A stretch of DNA of 64,000 nucleotides from Branchipolynoe longqiensis (GCA_030323885.1 CM059188.1:116783974-116847973), one strand, 5' to 3'. Shown: positions 1 through 11,599, counted from the first letter of the stretch. Numbers and translations: made by a program. Notes: a model not told the origin generated them from the letters alone.

Positions 1-760
1 TCGCAATTCTTAAAGTGTAGTGCATTCTTTGTTTTATATTAAATTATCCTAGAAACAACTAAGGTTGTTGCATTTTCTCTACCTTTACATTCAGGATAAA
101 TTTAAGGACTTTCCAATACCTCTGTCAATGCTAAACTATAATTATGATGATCGACACCGACATCCAATGATCGACGCCAACAACTTCCCCCAATTGGCCT
201 CTTTTCGTGATCCTGACCCATATATATACATACATACATGCACCTGGTCACGTACACCGATCATTAATAGAACATTTGCATTCCCCCCCTATGCCGTTTA
301 TCAGAATATTTTACAACTTGATGACTTTCCATTCAGTGAACGGGGTTGGCTTCCACCACTTAGGCCTGTCAGACACCTAACGACCTTCCCCTGAGTGAAC
401 TGGGTTGCCTTCTAATATTTATACCCACCAGACACCTAACGACCTGTCGGATTCGCAACCTGTTGGTACTGTTGGAATGTAAACACCAAATGTACTCTTA
501 CAGTAAAGTTGGAATGCAAACACCAAATGTCAGCCTTCTGCTTGTCCATGGTGTGTGTGTAATGGACCCATACCGTATACACTCTCACAGTAGGCATACT
601 GTTGGAATGCAAACACCAACTTTCTAAATGTATAATGCACAGATAACCCGATCTGATTACAACAATGTTCTCATTTAAAATAAGAATTTGTATTGAAATA
701 ATAGAGGACTTTCTGCAGATTAATAATAGATGTTAACAATTAACATAATAAAACATAGGA
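1..760. other. No gene; short degenerate direct repeats
   Basis: AT-rich sequence with no credible coding frame. About 330-445 contains two diverged copies of a roughly 75-bp stretch that ends in CAGACACCTAACGACCT. Between 470 and 625 the word GTTGGAATGCAAACACCAA occurs three times with small changes. These look like remains of an old repeat. The 109-residue frame from position 65 has no recognisable domain. Confidence 0.5.
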
Positions 761-1160
761 AATATTAAATTGATTTTAAAAAATCATGAAGGGATGAGAT
801 TGGTTTGGAGTGAAAATTTTATTTTGTTTAAGTCACAAAATATCTTCCCGAGTGATTGACTTCTCGTATTTGGAAGATGAAATAAGAATTTAATAGTAAA
901 ACTAGACTTATCTGGAAGGTGAAATATTACCTAGATTCTTTTGAATCTTACGAATATAAAGTCAAGGGGTAGGGGGCCCACCCATCCTCGACTAGACTTG
1001 ATATACTTTTAAGATCCGGGATCTATTTAAGATGGTTGATTTATTGGACTACGCAGCTTTAAGGAGACCTAGATGTTCAACCAGGGCCAACTTAATAAAT
1101 CCGTGACTTAAATTTGCACCAAGCTCCCGTCAATACATTTGATACCTGAATTTAGATGTA

Positions 1161-1410
1161 CAGTATAACCCCGTTAAACCAAGCTTGGTTAAACCAAACG
1201 ATCGGTTAATCCAAACTTTTTTTCGGCAGCCCGGCAAAATGCTACCATTTATCATATAAAAAAGTTGGTTAAACCAAAGTCGGTTAATCCAAATTATCGG
1301 TTAATCCAAACAAAATTGCCGGACCCCAGGCCACTTCCGGTACTGTTAAACCAAATTTGAATCACTTGTGTGTCAAACATACCGCAAAGAGATGGCTCAG
1401 TCAGACATCA
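1161..1410 (+). mobile_element. Possible 5' end of a pogo/Tigger-like DNA transposon
   Basis: Directly after a TA dinucleotide the sequence reads CAGTATAACCCCGTTAAACC, followed by repeated words GGTTAAACCAA and CGGTTAATCCAAA (at least five within 200 bp). A CAGT.. start after TA with a CCCCGTTA-type terminus resembles pogo/Tigger inverted repeats. Repeated subterminal words could be transposase sites. A short frame starting MAQSDIKDYF begins near 1391 but stops after about 12 codons. I found no matching right end in the unit, so it is a truncated end at best. Copies start at 3766 and 6369. Confidence 0.35.
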
Positions 1411-1470
1411 AAGACTATTTCTCAAGGTAAAGACAGTTTAGGCTCAATCAGCCATAAGAGACTTTTTTTG

Positions 1471-1555
1471 TAATGAGATGTACAATGTAATGTAATGAGA
1501 TGTACAATGTAATGTAATGAGATGTACAATGTAATGTAATGAGATGTACAACGTA
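1471..1555 (+). repeat. 22-bp tandem repeat, about 3.8 copies
   Basis: The 22-bp unit AATGAGATGTACAATGTAAT+GT is repeated nearly perfectly. The same array occurs at about 4077-4160 and 6681-6764 in the other two copies of the large tandem unit. Confidence 0.9.
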
Positions 1556-1614
1556 TACATTAGCTTCATGGGGAGCTATTATTATATAGTATATCCTGAA
1601 TGCTTGGGTTTAGT

Positions 1615-1988
1615 CAAAGACCCTATAATACTAAGCCGGCTCACTCAGCCTGTACTGTGTAATCAAAAAGACCAAACCCACCACTTGGTGTGCTGGCTGT
1701 TCTCTTGGTTAAACAGTTGCTATATTATATGTAAAAATGTATATATGAATGTGAAAGATGTGTGATGATGGCGATGATGATGATGTGTATTTGTTCATAG
1801 CAATTTTCATATTGATGTGTATTCATACTTACCTATCTCATGTATAATAGTGAATTGTATGATGTGTTTACATGTGAAACACCAACCAGCAGCCAGGCTG
1901 ATCAAACCCACCACAAGGTGGCACTGCGAAATTTACATTACCATGGGAGAGATAGGGAGTGAGCCGTCTTAGTATTATAGGGTCTTTG
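1615..1988. mobile_element. 374-bp MITE with 7-bp target duplication (family M1)
   Basis: The terminal inverted repeats are about 31 bp, starting CAAAGACCCTATAATACTAA and ending with its complement ..TATAGGGTCTTTG. The element is flanked by GTTTAGT at 1608-1614 and 1989-1995. The interior has a (GATGATG) stretch and no coding frame of note. A second independent insertion at 23133 has a different 7-bp duplication, so these are true element ends. The superfamily is unknown; 7-bp duplications are uncommon and exclude Tc1/mariner (TA) and typical Harbinger (3 bp). Confidence 0.9.
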
Positions 1989-2339
1989 GTTTAGTGGTAC
2001 ATGCATTAAATGGCCATTGTATACACAATTAAAGCTGGATTGATCCACAACTAAAATTACATCTCATTGTACAGACTCTGCGGAAAAGGTGTTTTATATT
2101 GGACTGAGGTTATCCCAATATTTCTTTTGATTTTATTTAGGTTTTTTTTGTGTGCAAGACTAACATTTCAGCTCCTCCTAATGAAAATTACACGTTAAAG
2201 CTTTGAATGCTACATTAATTTAATCAAGATTAATTTAATAAAATCCCTATAACGGTAATATATTTGAGTGTCACACTTCTGACATGTATCACTATCAACA
2301 TCTGTTTAGCCTCAATCAATGCTCACCCCAAATTCCATG

Positions 2340-2956
2340 GGAGCCATCAAAAGATCCTTCCGCAGGAAAATTGCCACCATCAGGGTCCTGGATTACTGGG
2401 AACAGCTGAAAAACTGAAACTCTACTCCCTGCAGCGAAGCCGGGAAAGATATATGATTATCTACACCTGACGTATCCTGGAAGGACAAGTTCCCAACATT
2501 GGAGAGGATGGCATAGTGTCATCAAACCACATACAACTAGGAGTAGGACGTACATACTTGATTCGCAGAATTAGCAATGCGGCTCCATCTGTGGTAAAAA
2601 AGCAAGCCTATGCAAGCTTCACAGTGCATGGACCCCATCTCTTTAATATAATGCCAGTGAACATAAGAAATCTGATGAACTGTTCAATTGACCACATGAA
2701 AAGGCAACTCGATAAATTCCTGGCAACGGTTCCAGACGAGCCTCAGATTCAAGGCTACACTGCACATAGGAGAGCTGAAACCAACAGTCTTCTAGACATG
2801 GCCGAAAGCAGGAAGGTGGTGGCTGCGAGTCCATCACAGCAGGCGGCCATCCATGGTGACCCAGGGACTGATCCCAGAACCAACACAAGAAGCACAAGAA
2901 ACAGACGTGTATACTCACAGTCACATGACGATAACGGATTAATGCTACCAAATTAA
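2340..2956 (+). pseudogene. Broken non-LTR retrotransposon RT C-terminus (tandem copy 1)
   Basis: Across two frames the sequence matches the C-terminal end of a LINE reverse-transcriptase protein: KRSFRRKIATIRVLDYWEQL, then after a frameshift LKLYSLQRSRERYMIIY, then a TGA where family members usually have Trp, then RILEGQVPNIGEDG and an open stretch to 2956 containing FTVHGPHLFNIMPVNIRNL and RQLDKFLATVPDEPQIQGY. The order (ERL..LYSLQRRRERY, IIY.WKILEG, GPRLFN.LP..IRN, LD.FL..VPDEP) is typical of this family. The catalytic FADD part is absent, so it is 5' truncated. At least one frameshift and one stop make it a pseudogene. It probably arrived as a dead LINE before the 2.6 kb triplication. Confidence 0.75.
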
Positions 2957-4219
2957 CCCAGGGAACTGAGAATATTTAGTGATGACGTGATATGAGGGCA
3001 TGCATCATTGTACGAATGGTTCCAGGTGATGTAAGAAGTTACACTAAACCTGACATCCATAGTCTGTTTTCAACTATTGAATCTGCTAAAAAAAAAAAAC
3101 ACTATTGAATCTGCTAACTACTGTCATGTTGGAAGGTATATTTCCTCGTGGAAAAATGGAAAAAATTGATACATCTTTGCGCTTATAAGTTATATCTCCG
3201 TAAATGTATCTAAATTGGCGAGCAGGTGAATGTAACTTGTAAGTGGGTGGTTGTCTGTCTATATCTTGAAGACTGCAAACGTCTAAGTTAGACTCGGACT
3301 TTGAATGGGCGGCATCCAAGTCTAGACTTAGTTAATAATAAAGTATGCGGTGGCCCATTCAGTAGAAATATTAAATTGATTTTAAAAAATCATGAAGGGA
3401 TGAGATTGGTTTGGAGTGAAAATTTTATTTTGTTTAAGTCACAAAATATCTCCCCGAGTGATTGACTTCTCGTATTTGGAAGATGAAATAAGAATTTAAT
3501 AGTAAAACTAGACTTATCTGGAAGGTGAAATATTACCTAGATTCTTTTGAATCTTACGAATATAAAGTCAAGGGGTAGGGGGCCCACCCATCCTCGACTA
3601 GACTTGATATACTTTTAAGATCCGGGATCTATTTAAGATGGTTGATTTATTGGACTACGCAGCTTTAAGGAGACCTAGATGTTCAACCAGGGCCAACTTA
3701 ATAAATCGTGACTTAAATTTGCACCAAGCTCCCGTCAATACATTTGATACCTGAATTTAGATGTACAGTATAACCCCGTTAAACCAAGCTTGGTTAAACC
3801 AAACGATCGGTTAATCCAAACTTTTTTTCGGCAGCCCGGCAAAATGCTACCATTTATCATATAAAAAAGTTGGTTAAACCAAAGTCGGTTAATCCAAATT
3901 ATCGGTTAATCCAAACAAAATTGCCGGACTCCAGGCCACTTCCGGTACTGTTAAACCAAATTTGAATCACTTGTGTGTCAAACATACCGCAAAGAGATGG
4001 CTCAGTCAGACATCAAAGACTATTTCTCAAGGTAAAGACAGTTTAGGCTCAATCAGTCATAAGAGACTTTTTTTGTAATGAGATGTACAATGTAATGTAA
4101 TGAGATGTACAATGTAATGTAATGAGATGTACAATGTAATGTAATGAGATGTACAACGTATACATTAGCTTCATGGGGAGCTATTATTATATAGTAGATC
4201 CTGAATGCTTGGGTTTAGT

Positions 4220-4593
4220 CAAAGACCCTATAATACTAAGCCGGCTCACTCAGCCTGTACTGTGTAATCTAAAAGACCAAACCCACCACTTGGTGTGCTG
4301 GCTGTTCTCTTGGTTAAACAGTTGCTATATTATATGTATAAATGTATATATGAATGTGAAAGATGTGTGATGATGGCGATGATGATGATGATGATGTGTA
4401 TTTGTTCATAGCAATTTCATATTGATGTGTATTCATACTTACCTATCTCATGTATAATATAATTGTATGTGTTTACATGTGAAACACCAACCAGCAGCCA
4501 GGCTGATCAAACCCACCACAAGGTGGCACTGCGAAATTTACATTACCATGGGAGAGATAGGGAGTGAGCCGTCTTAGTATTATAGGGTCTTTG
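4220..4593. mobile_element. 374-bp MITE M1 (tandem copy 2)
   Basis: This is the same element as at 1615-1988, carried along by the tandem duplication rather than separately inserted. The GTTTAGT duplication is retained at 4213-4219 and after 4593. Confidence 0.9.
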
Positions 4594-4944
4594 GTTTAGT
4601 GGTACATGCATTAAATGGCCATTGTATACACAATTAAAGCTGGATTGATCCACAACTAAAATTACATCTCATTGTACAGACTCTGCGGAAAAGGTGTTTT
4701 ATATTGGACTGAGGTTATCCCAATATTTCTTTTGATTTTATTTAGGTTTTTTTTGTGTGCAAGACTAACATTTCAGCTCCTCCTAATGAAAATTACACGT
4801 TAAAGCTTTGAATGCTACATTAATTTAATCAAGATTAATTTAATAAAATCCCTATAACGGTAATATATTTGAGTGTCACACTTCTGACATGTATCACTAT
4901 CAACATCTGTTTAGCCTCAATCAATGCTCACCCCAAATTCCACG

Positions 4945-5561
4945 GGAGCCATCAAAAGATCCTTCCGCAGGAAAATTGCCACCATCAGGGTCCTGGATTA
5001 CTGGGAACAGCTGAAAAACTGAAACTCTACTCCCTGCAGCGAAGCCGGGAAAGATATATGATTATCTACACCTGACGTATCCTGGAAGGACAAGTTCCCA
5101 ACATTGGAGAGGATGGCATAGTGTCATCAAACCACATACAACTAGGAGTAGGACGTACATACTTGATTCGCAGAATTAGCAATGCGGCTCCATCTGTGGT
5201 AAAAAAGCAAGCCTATGCAAGCTTCACAGTGCATGGACCCCATCTCTTTAATATAATGCCAGTGAACATAAGAAATCTGATGAACTGTTCAATTGACCAC
5301 ATGAAAAGGCAACTCGATAAATTCCTGGCAACGGTTCCAGACGAGCCTCAGATTCAAGGCTACACTGCACATAGGAGAGCTGAAACCAACAGTCTTCTAG
5401 ACATGGCCGAAAGCAGGAAGGTGGTGGCTGCGAGTCCATCACAGCAGGCGGCCATCCATGGTGACCCAGGGACTGATCCCAGAACCAACACAAGAAGCAC
5501 AAGAAACAGACGTGTATGCTCACAGTCACATGACGATAACGGATTAATGCTACCAAATTAA
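4945..5561 (+). pseudogene. Broken LINE RT C-terminus (tandem copy 2)
   Basis: This copy is the same as 2340-2956, with the same frameshift and the same TGA in place of Trp. One visible difference changes Tyr to Cys near the end (..RRVCSQSH). The shared lesions show that the damage predates the tandem duplication. Confidence 0.75.
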
Positions 5562-6823
5562 CCCAGGGAACTGAGAATATTTAGTGATGACGTGATATGA
5601 GGGCATGCATCATTGTACGAATGGTTCCAGGTGATGTAAGAAGTTACACTAAACCTGACATCCATAGTATGTTTTCAACTATTGAATCTGCTAAAAAAAA
5701 ACACACTATTGAATCTGCTAACTACTGTCATGTTGGAACGTATATTTCCTCGTGGAAAAATGGAAAAATTGATACATCTTTGCGCTTATAAGTTATATCT
5801 CCGTAAATGTATCTAAATTGGCGAGCAGGTGAATGTAACTTGTAAGTGGGTGGTTGTCTGTCTATATCTTGAAGACTGCAAACGTCTAAGTTAGACTCGG
5901 ACTTTGAATGGGCGGCATCCAAGTCTAGACTTAGTTAATAATAAAGTATGCGGTGGCCCATTCAGTAGAAATATTAAATTGATTTTAAAAAATCATGAAG
6001 GGATGAGATTGGTTTGGAGTGAAAATTTTATTTTGTTTAAGTCACAAAATATCTCCCCGAGTGATTGACTTCTCGTATTTGGAAGATGAAATAAGAATTT
6101 AATAGTAAAACTAGACTTATCTGGAAGGTGAAATATTACCTAGATTCTTTTGAATCTTACGAATATAAAGTCAAGGGGTAGGGGGCCCACCCATCCTCGA
6201 CTAGACTTGATATACTTTTAAGATCCGGGATCTATTTAAGATGGTTGATTTATTGGACTACGCAGCTTTAAGGAGACCTAGATGTTCAACCAGGGCCAAC
6301 TTAATAAATCGTGACTTAAATTTGCACCAAGCTCCCGTCAATACATTTGATACCTGAATTTAGATGTACAGTATAACCCCGTTTAAACCAAGCTTGGTTA
6401 AACCAAACGATCGGTTAATCCAAACTTTTTTTCGGCAGCCCGGCAAAATGCTACCATTTATCATATAAAAAAGTTGGTTAAACCAAAGTCGGTTAATCCA
6501 AATTATCGGTTAATCCAAACAAAATTGCCGGACTCCAGGCCACTTCCGGTACTGTTAAACCAAATTTGAATCACTTGTGTGTCAAACATACCGCAAAGAG
6601 ATGGCTCAGTCAGACATCAAAGACTATTTCTCAAGGTAAAGACAGTTTAGGCTCAATCAGTCATAAGAGACTTTTTTTGTAATGAGATGTACAATGTAAT
6701 GTAATGAGATGTACAATGTAATGTAATGAGATGTACAATGTAATGTAATGAGATGTACAACGTATACATTAGCTTCATGGGGAGCTATTATTATATAGTA
6801 GATCCTGAATGCTTGGGTTTAGT

Positions 6824-7197
6824 CAAAGACCCTATAATACTAAGCCGGCTCACTCAGCCTGTACTGTGTAATCAAAAAGACCAAACCCACCACTTGGTGT
6901 GCTGGCTGTTCTCTTGGTTAAACAGTTGCTATATTATATGTATAAATGTATATATGAATGTGAAAGATGTGTGATGATGGCGATGATGATGATGATGATG
7001 TGTATTTGTTCATAGCAATTTCATATTGATGTGTATTCATACTTACCTATCTCATGTATAATATAATTGTATGTGTTTACATGTGAAACACCAACCAGCA
7101 GCCAGGCTGATCAAACCCACCACAAGGTGGCACTGCGAAATTTACATTACCATGGGAGAGATAGGGAGTGAGCCGTCTTAGTATTATAGGGTCTTTG
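6824..7197. mobile_element. 374-bp MITE M1 (tandem copy 3)
   Basis: This is the same element and the same GTTTAGT flanks as in the other two units, duplicated with the unit. Confidence 0.9.
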
Positions 7198-7550
7198 GTT
7201 TAGTGGTACATGCATTAAATGGCCATTGTATACACAATTAAAGCTGGATTGATCCACAACTAAAATTACATCTCATTGTACAGACTCTGCGGAAAAGGGT
7301 GTTTTATATTGGACTGAGGTTATCCCAATATTTCTTTTGATTTTATTTAGGTTTTTTTTGTGTGCAAGACTAACATTTCAGCTCCTCCTAATGAAAATTA
7401 CACGTTAAAGCTTTGAATGCTACATTAATTTAATCAAGATTAATTTAATAAAATCCCTATAACGGTAATATATTTGAGTGTCACACTTCTGACATGTATC
7501 ACTATCAACATCTGTTTAGCCTCAATCAATGCTCACACCCAAATTCCATG

Positions 7551-8167
7551 GGAGCCATCAAAAGATCCTTCCGCAGGAAAATTGCCACCATCAGGGTCCT
7601 GGATTACTGGGAACAGCTGAAAAACTGAAACTCTACTCCCTGCAGCGAAGCCGGGAAAGATATATGATTATCTACACCTGACGTATCCTGGAAGGACAAG
7701 TTCCCAACATTGGAGAGGATGGCATAGTGTCATCAAACCACATACAACTAGGAGTAGGACGTACATACTTGATTCGCAGAATTAGCAATGCGGCTCCATC
7801 TGTGGTAAAAAAGCAAGCCTATGCAAGCTTCACAGTGCATGGACCCCATCTCTTTAATATAATGCCAGTGAACATAAGAAATCTGATGAACTGTTCAATT
7901 GACCACATGAAAAGGCAACTCGATAAATTCCTGGCAACGGTTCCAGACGAGCCTCAGATTCAAGGCTACACTGCACATAGGAGAGCTGAAACCAACAGTC
8001 TTCTAGACATGGCCGAAAGCAGGAAGGTGGTGGCTGCGAGTCCATCACAGCAGGCGGCCATCCATGGTGACCCAGGGACTGATCCCAGAACCAACACAAG
8101 AAGCACAAGAAACAGACGTGTATACTCACAGTCACATGACGATAACGGATTAATGCTACCAAATTAA
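7551..8167 (+). pseudogene. Broken LINE RT C-terminus (tandem copy 3)
   Basis: This is the same fragment as at 2340 and 4945. An extra base in the CTCACACCCAAATTCC stretch just upstream breaks the small leading frame that is open in copies 1 and 2. The open 146-codon stretch ends at 8167. Confidence 0.75.
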
Positions 8168-8553
8168 CCCAGGGAACTGAGAATATTTAGTGATGACGTG
8201 ATATGAGGGCATGCATCATTGTACGAATGGTTCCAGGTGATGTAAGAAGTTACACTAAACCTGACATCCATAGTCTGTTTTCAACTATTGAATCTGCTAA
8301 AAAAAAAAAACACTATTGAATCTGCTAACTACTGTCATATTGGAAGGTATATTTCCTCGTGGAAAAATGGAAAAATTGATACATCTTTGCGCTTATAAGT
8401 TATATCTCCGTAAATGTATCTAAATTGGCGAGCAGGTGAATGTAACTTGTAAGTGGGTGGTTGTCTGTCTATATCTTGAAGACTGCAAACGTCTAAGTTA
8501 GACTCGGACTTTGAATGGGCGGCATCCAAGTCTAGACTTAGTTAATAATAAAG

Positions 8554-8666
8554 TATGCGGTGGCCCATTCAGTAGAGCGCAGGCGTCCCGCGTGAAAGGT
8601 CGAGAGTTCGAATGCCAGCCGAATCAAAGCAATGACTTACACAATTGATACTATCACCACCTAGCC
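8554..8666 (+). mobile_element. SINE family A, 5' (tRNA-like) part
   Basis: The head reads GCGGTGGCCCATTCAGTAGA, followed by GCGCAGGCGTCCCGCG and a B-box-like GAGAGTTCGAATGCC, then the body AATCAAAGCAATGACTTACA and ACAATTGATAC. It matches the head and body of the SINEs at 20433 and 47824, but the 3' half is missing. The tandem-duplication breakpoint lies inside its A-box region. Confidence 0.75.
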
Positions 8667-10330
8667 GCGGCCCTCTGACGCAAGCGCCGAGCTGAATCCA
8701 CCTGCCCGCCCTGATTGGACGCTGGTGGTGCTTCGTCGCGCCGCCTGGCGGGTGTGACGGTGGGAAACCTAATCCGCCAGCAACCAGCAACGGTAACGCC
8801 TGGTGAGGCGGCTAAGTGGTGGAGTGGGTGATGGGTGTGTACGTGTGTAAAGTGGGAGAGGACGTTGGTGGGGGAAGTGGGGGGGGGGGGGCGCTTGGGG
8901 CAGTACACGACTCAATGGGCGAGGACTCAAACTCTCCCACACCGATCTTGTTTGACAATTGTGTGTAGCCTTGGCGGCGAAGCAAAGCTCCCGGCGGGCC
9001 CAGCTCTGGTGTGTGGGGTGGGGGTGGTGGGGTGGAAGTGCGTGTGTGTGGGTAGATTTTGAAGCCTCCTTCATCCCTAACTACCCACCCCTACATCCCA
9101 TTTATACCACGTGCATACCCCACATCCATTACCCCACACCCCACATTCACACACCCCCATACCCCACAACCCATACCCCACATCTCACACACCCCACACC
9201 AAACCCCGCTGCCAGGAAGCGCTGACCCTGACACCGCGGGGCGCCAACACTAGTTTTGAGGATGGTGGGGGCTGATAGGCTGGGGTCAAAGGTCAACGCG
9301 ATGCCGCCGGCGTCGCAGGGGTTCGGGAGGTGGTGGGGTGTGTCAGAGCATGTGTGTGTGCGTGTGCGTGCGTGCGTGTGTGCGTGTGTGTGCGTGCGTG
9401 TGTGTGTGTGCGTGCGTAGGTGTGCAGGAAAGAGCTGGTAAATGTAGAGGTGGAGGTTTGGGTTGGGGTGGGGGGCGGCGGGCATTGTGAGCTTGGGGCT
9501 GGGGTTTGGCATTTCGCGCAGTGAGCGCGCGTGTGTGTGTGGGGTGGGGGGGGGGGGAATAAGAATATTCGCAGCTCTTTGTGAAAATCTGCGGAAAGCA
9601 CCGGTGATGCAGGCTGTGGCGCTGCTGGATGAGCACATGCAGGTTGTCTGTCACCGCTGGCAGCTAGCTGCAGGCCTACAGTAGCCTACCCAGACTATGG
9701 TTGTTTTTTGGGGGAGTTTTCAGTCGCGTTGGCGCGATGAAGGCTGCAAATCTGCAGCACTGTACTGGCACCGCTGGAGGCGGCCCCATGTGGCAGGCTG
9801 CTGCACCATAGCTCTGAGGGAGACGCCTACGATGCAGGCTGCCTGTGGCTGCACCGCCATGCCGGAAGGCTGTGACCGAGGCAAGCTATGTGAGGTGTAG
9901 GCTGGTTCCGGCAGGCAGGCAGACAGGCAGACAGCTATGCAGGCTGGAAGGCAGGCAGGCAGGCTGGTTCCGGCAGGCAGGCTGACAGGCGGTGACCGGC
10001 AGGTAATGGCGCGTTCCGCAGTCAGGCGGCGTGTCAACTTGCGTAATGGAACTTAATAGCGTTTGTCTGTAGCTGACAGCGGCGACTGCGTGTGACTAAT
10101 TAGTGTGTGGCGTGCAAGGTGTTGTAGCGGGTCACTGACAGCAGACGACAACATGTGGCCGCTGCTGCTTGCCGCCCGCCGCCGGGGTGTCGGGGGCGGC
10201 GGTCTGCGGGGGGGGGGGGGGGGGGGGGGGCGGCGGGTGGCGGAGGGGGGCCGGCTGGTGTCCCGCCTGCCCGCCCGCCTGCCCGCCCGTCTGCCCGTCT
10301 GCCCGCCTTCCCGCAGCCGGCCGTTTCCTC
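8667..10330. other. GC-rich low-complexity region, no gene seen
   Basis: The region has G-runs (about 8878-8892, 9548-9558, and ~28 G at 10203-10230), CCCCACA-type tracts (9085-9210), a (TG)/(CGTGTG) tract (9346-9425) and a (GGCA/GACA)n tract (9908-9985). Open frames here lie in several overlapping frames on both strands and are Pro/Gly/His/Arg-rich. That is the signature of composition, not of genes. CpG is frequent compared with neighbouring DNA. Confidence 0.6.
9695..9790 (-). mobile_element. Fragment of the SINE A long subfamily
   Basis: GGGGGAGTTTTCAGTCGC..GCGCGATGAAGGCTGCAAAT..CAGCACTGT is the reverse complement of the 3' section at about 12450-12500 and 39820-39870 (..CAGTGCTGCAGATTT..GCGGCTGAAAACTCCCC). 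Confidence 0.6.
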
Positions 10331-10334
10331 GCCT

Positions 10335-10420
10335 CCCATTGGCTGGCCTCTTAAAGGGACCCACTGCTGATACTTTGTCGATCACACATCGCTGAGTTTC
10401 GGCGGGAAAACCAGTCAGTT
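10335..10420 (+). promoter_or_regulatory. Promoter-like cluster (CCAAT, E2F-like)
   Basis: Within a CpG-rich block there is an inverted CCAAT box (CCATTGGCTGG, about 10337), then TTAAAGGG, then TTTCGGCGGGAAAA (about 10397), a close match to the E2F consensus TTTSSCGC. No downstream coding exon could be identified, so this may be coincidence or an unannotated first exon. Confidence 0.25.
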
Positions 10421-10918
10421 TGCTTGTCAGTTACTTGTCGCAGCAGACGCTACTGGTTTGGCAGTTATTTCCGGTGCGTATGTAAAACACAAGGCACACA
10501 GTGCGTGCAATTTGCACGCGCATCAAATTGCGCGTTTATTTCATTGAGTCGCATCTGTTTTATCTGCAAATTCGGTGTTTTTGTTGATGTTTATGTCGCC
10601 GCTGTCAATAGCGCCAATTCTCACACCTAGGGGGCAGCACTGGAGTGGGCGGTTAACCATAGGCGACGGCCCATCGCTCAGGGTTGTGTATGCCTTGTTT
10701 TATTTGTAATAGATGGGTGGTTTCATTGGTGGCTGCGGGTTACAGCTACTATTACTATTAGAGGCTGCACTTTAGATGAGGTAAAGGGAAGGGGGCGTTA
10801 CTAAATAGCAATAACATTGTTGAGTGACAGCTTAGATGCGTAGTACAGTTGTACTTTTAGCAATAGTTCACCTTGATTCAACTAATGGCGTATACTAGAC
10901 CTAGATCACATGCAATGT

Positions 10919-11328
10919 TAGATAAAGGATTCACCCGGTACTCGCAGTACACGGGTGAATACCAATCCTATATAAAAAACGGTCGAAAAAGCAGGTTAAA
11001 GAATTGAGAGCCTAAATTCACAATCTAAGAAGGGACAATTATTCTTTACATATGTCTTATTGATAGCCCGCTACCTTTGAGTTGAAAAATATAATATAAT
11101 ATCTAGTTTAATAAGATTTAAAAGTGAAATCAACGGCATTCTGCGGCCGCCATCTTGTCTTTTTGCATTCTCTCCCATTTCACCAACTCTGTTCTGATAT
11201 AAGTAACCATTTGACACTGGTGCCAGGCATTCTACTTCTTGTTCCATACTAACGCTATTTTCGCCTGTATTTATATAAGGCTGGTCTTCACCCGTGTACT
11301 ACAAGTACCAGGTGAATCTTTTATCTAA
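10919..11328. mobile_element. 410-bp hairpin-ended MITE (family H), 8-bp duplication
   Basis: The ends are TAGATAAAGGATTCACCC at left and the complement of TTAGATAAAAGATTCACC at right. The 8-bp direct repeat TGCAATGT lies at 10911-10918 and 11329-11336. Just inside each end is an imperfect stem-loop: TTCACCCGGTACTCG then CAGTACACGGGTGAA at left, and TTCACCCGTGTAC..GTACCAGGTGAA at right. An 8-bp duplication fits hAT-like elements. No coding capacity. Confidence 0.85.
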
Positions 11329-11348
11329 TGCAATGTGTGTCTTTCAAG

Positions 11349-11595
11349 TTTTAGTCATTCACCCCTACCCAGAGTAAGGGTGAATGCCAATCATGCTTAA
11401 ATCCCAGCAAAAATTAACTGTCGCGGTGGTGGTTCCAGTGTGCCGTGCTTATCTATATTGGCATAAAGTTGAGAAATTAGGGAATAATGCAACAAAATAT
11501 GATGGCAGACATATAAAGCCCTCGATTTGATTTTTAAGGTCGATCAATCTATATTCTTTCCTCAATTATTCACCCGAAAAGTACCAGGCTACAAT
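11349..11595. mobile_element. Diverged copy of hairpin-ended family H
   Basis: It begins with the same kind of stem-loop (TTCACCCCTACCCAG..AGTAAGGGTGAAT) and ends ATTCACCCGAAAAGTACCAGG, with the family interior TTATCTATATTGGCATAAAG. It lies 20 bp from the previous copy, either as a nested pair or as neighbouring insertions. Confidence 0.6.
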
Positions 11596-11599
11596 CGAT

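Larger units (their letters stand above)
761..8576 (+). repeat. Three tandem copies of a ~2.6 kb unit
   Basis: Units are 761-3366, 3367-5969 and 5970-8576, about 2,606, 2,603 and 2,607 bp. Each starts AATATTAAATTGATTTTAAA and ends ..GCGGTGGCCCATTCAGTAGA. Copies differ by scattered substitutions and small indels. Copies 2 and 3 share variants against copy 1 (GTAGATCC versus GTATATCC; GGACTCCAGG versus GGACCCCAGG), while copies 1 and 3 share GTATACTCAC where copy 2 has GTATGCTCAC. After copy 3 the sequence continues straight into the rest of a tRNA-derived SINE, so the copy 1/2 and 2/3 junctions cut that SINE in its head, with a GA overlap at the breakpoint. Each unit contains the same series of older elements, so the duplication is recent. 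Confidence 0.95.
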
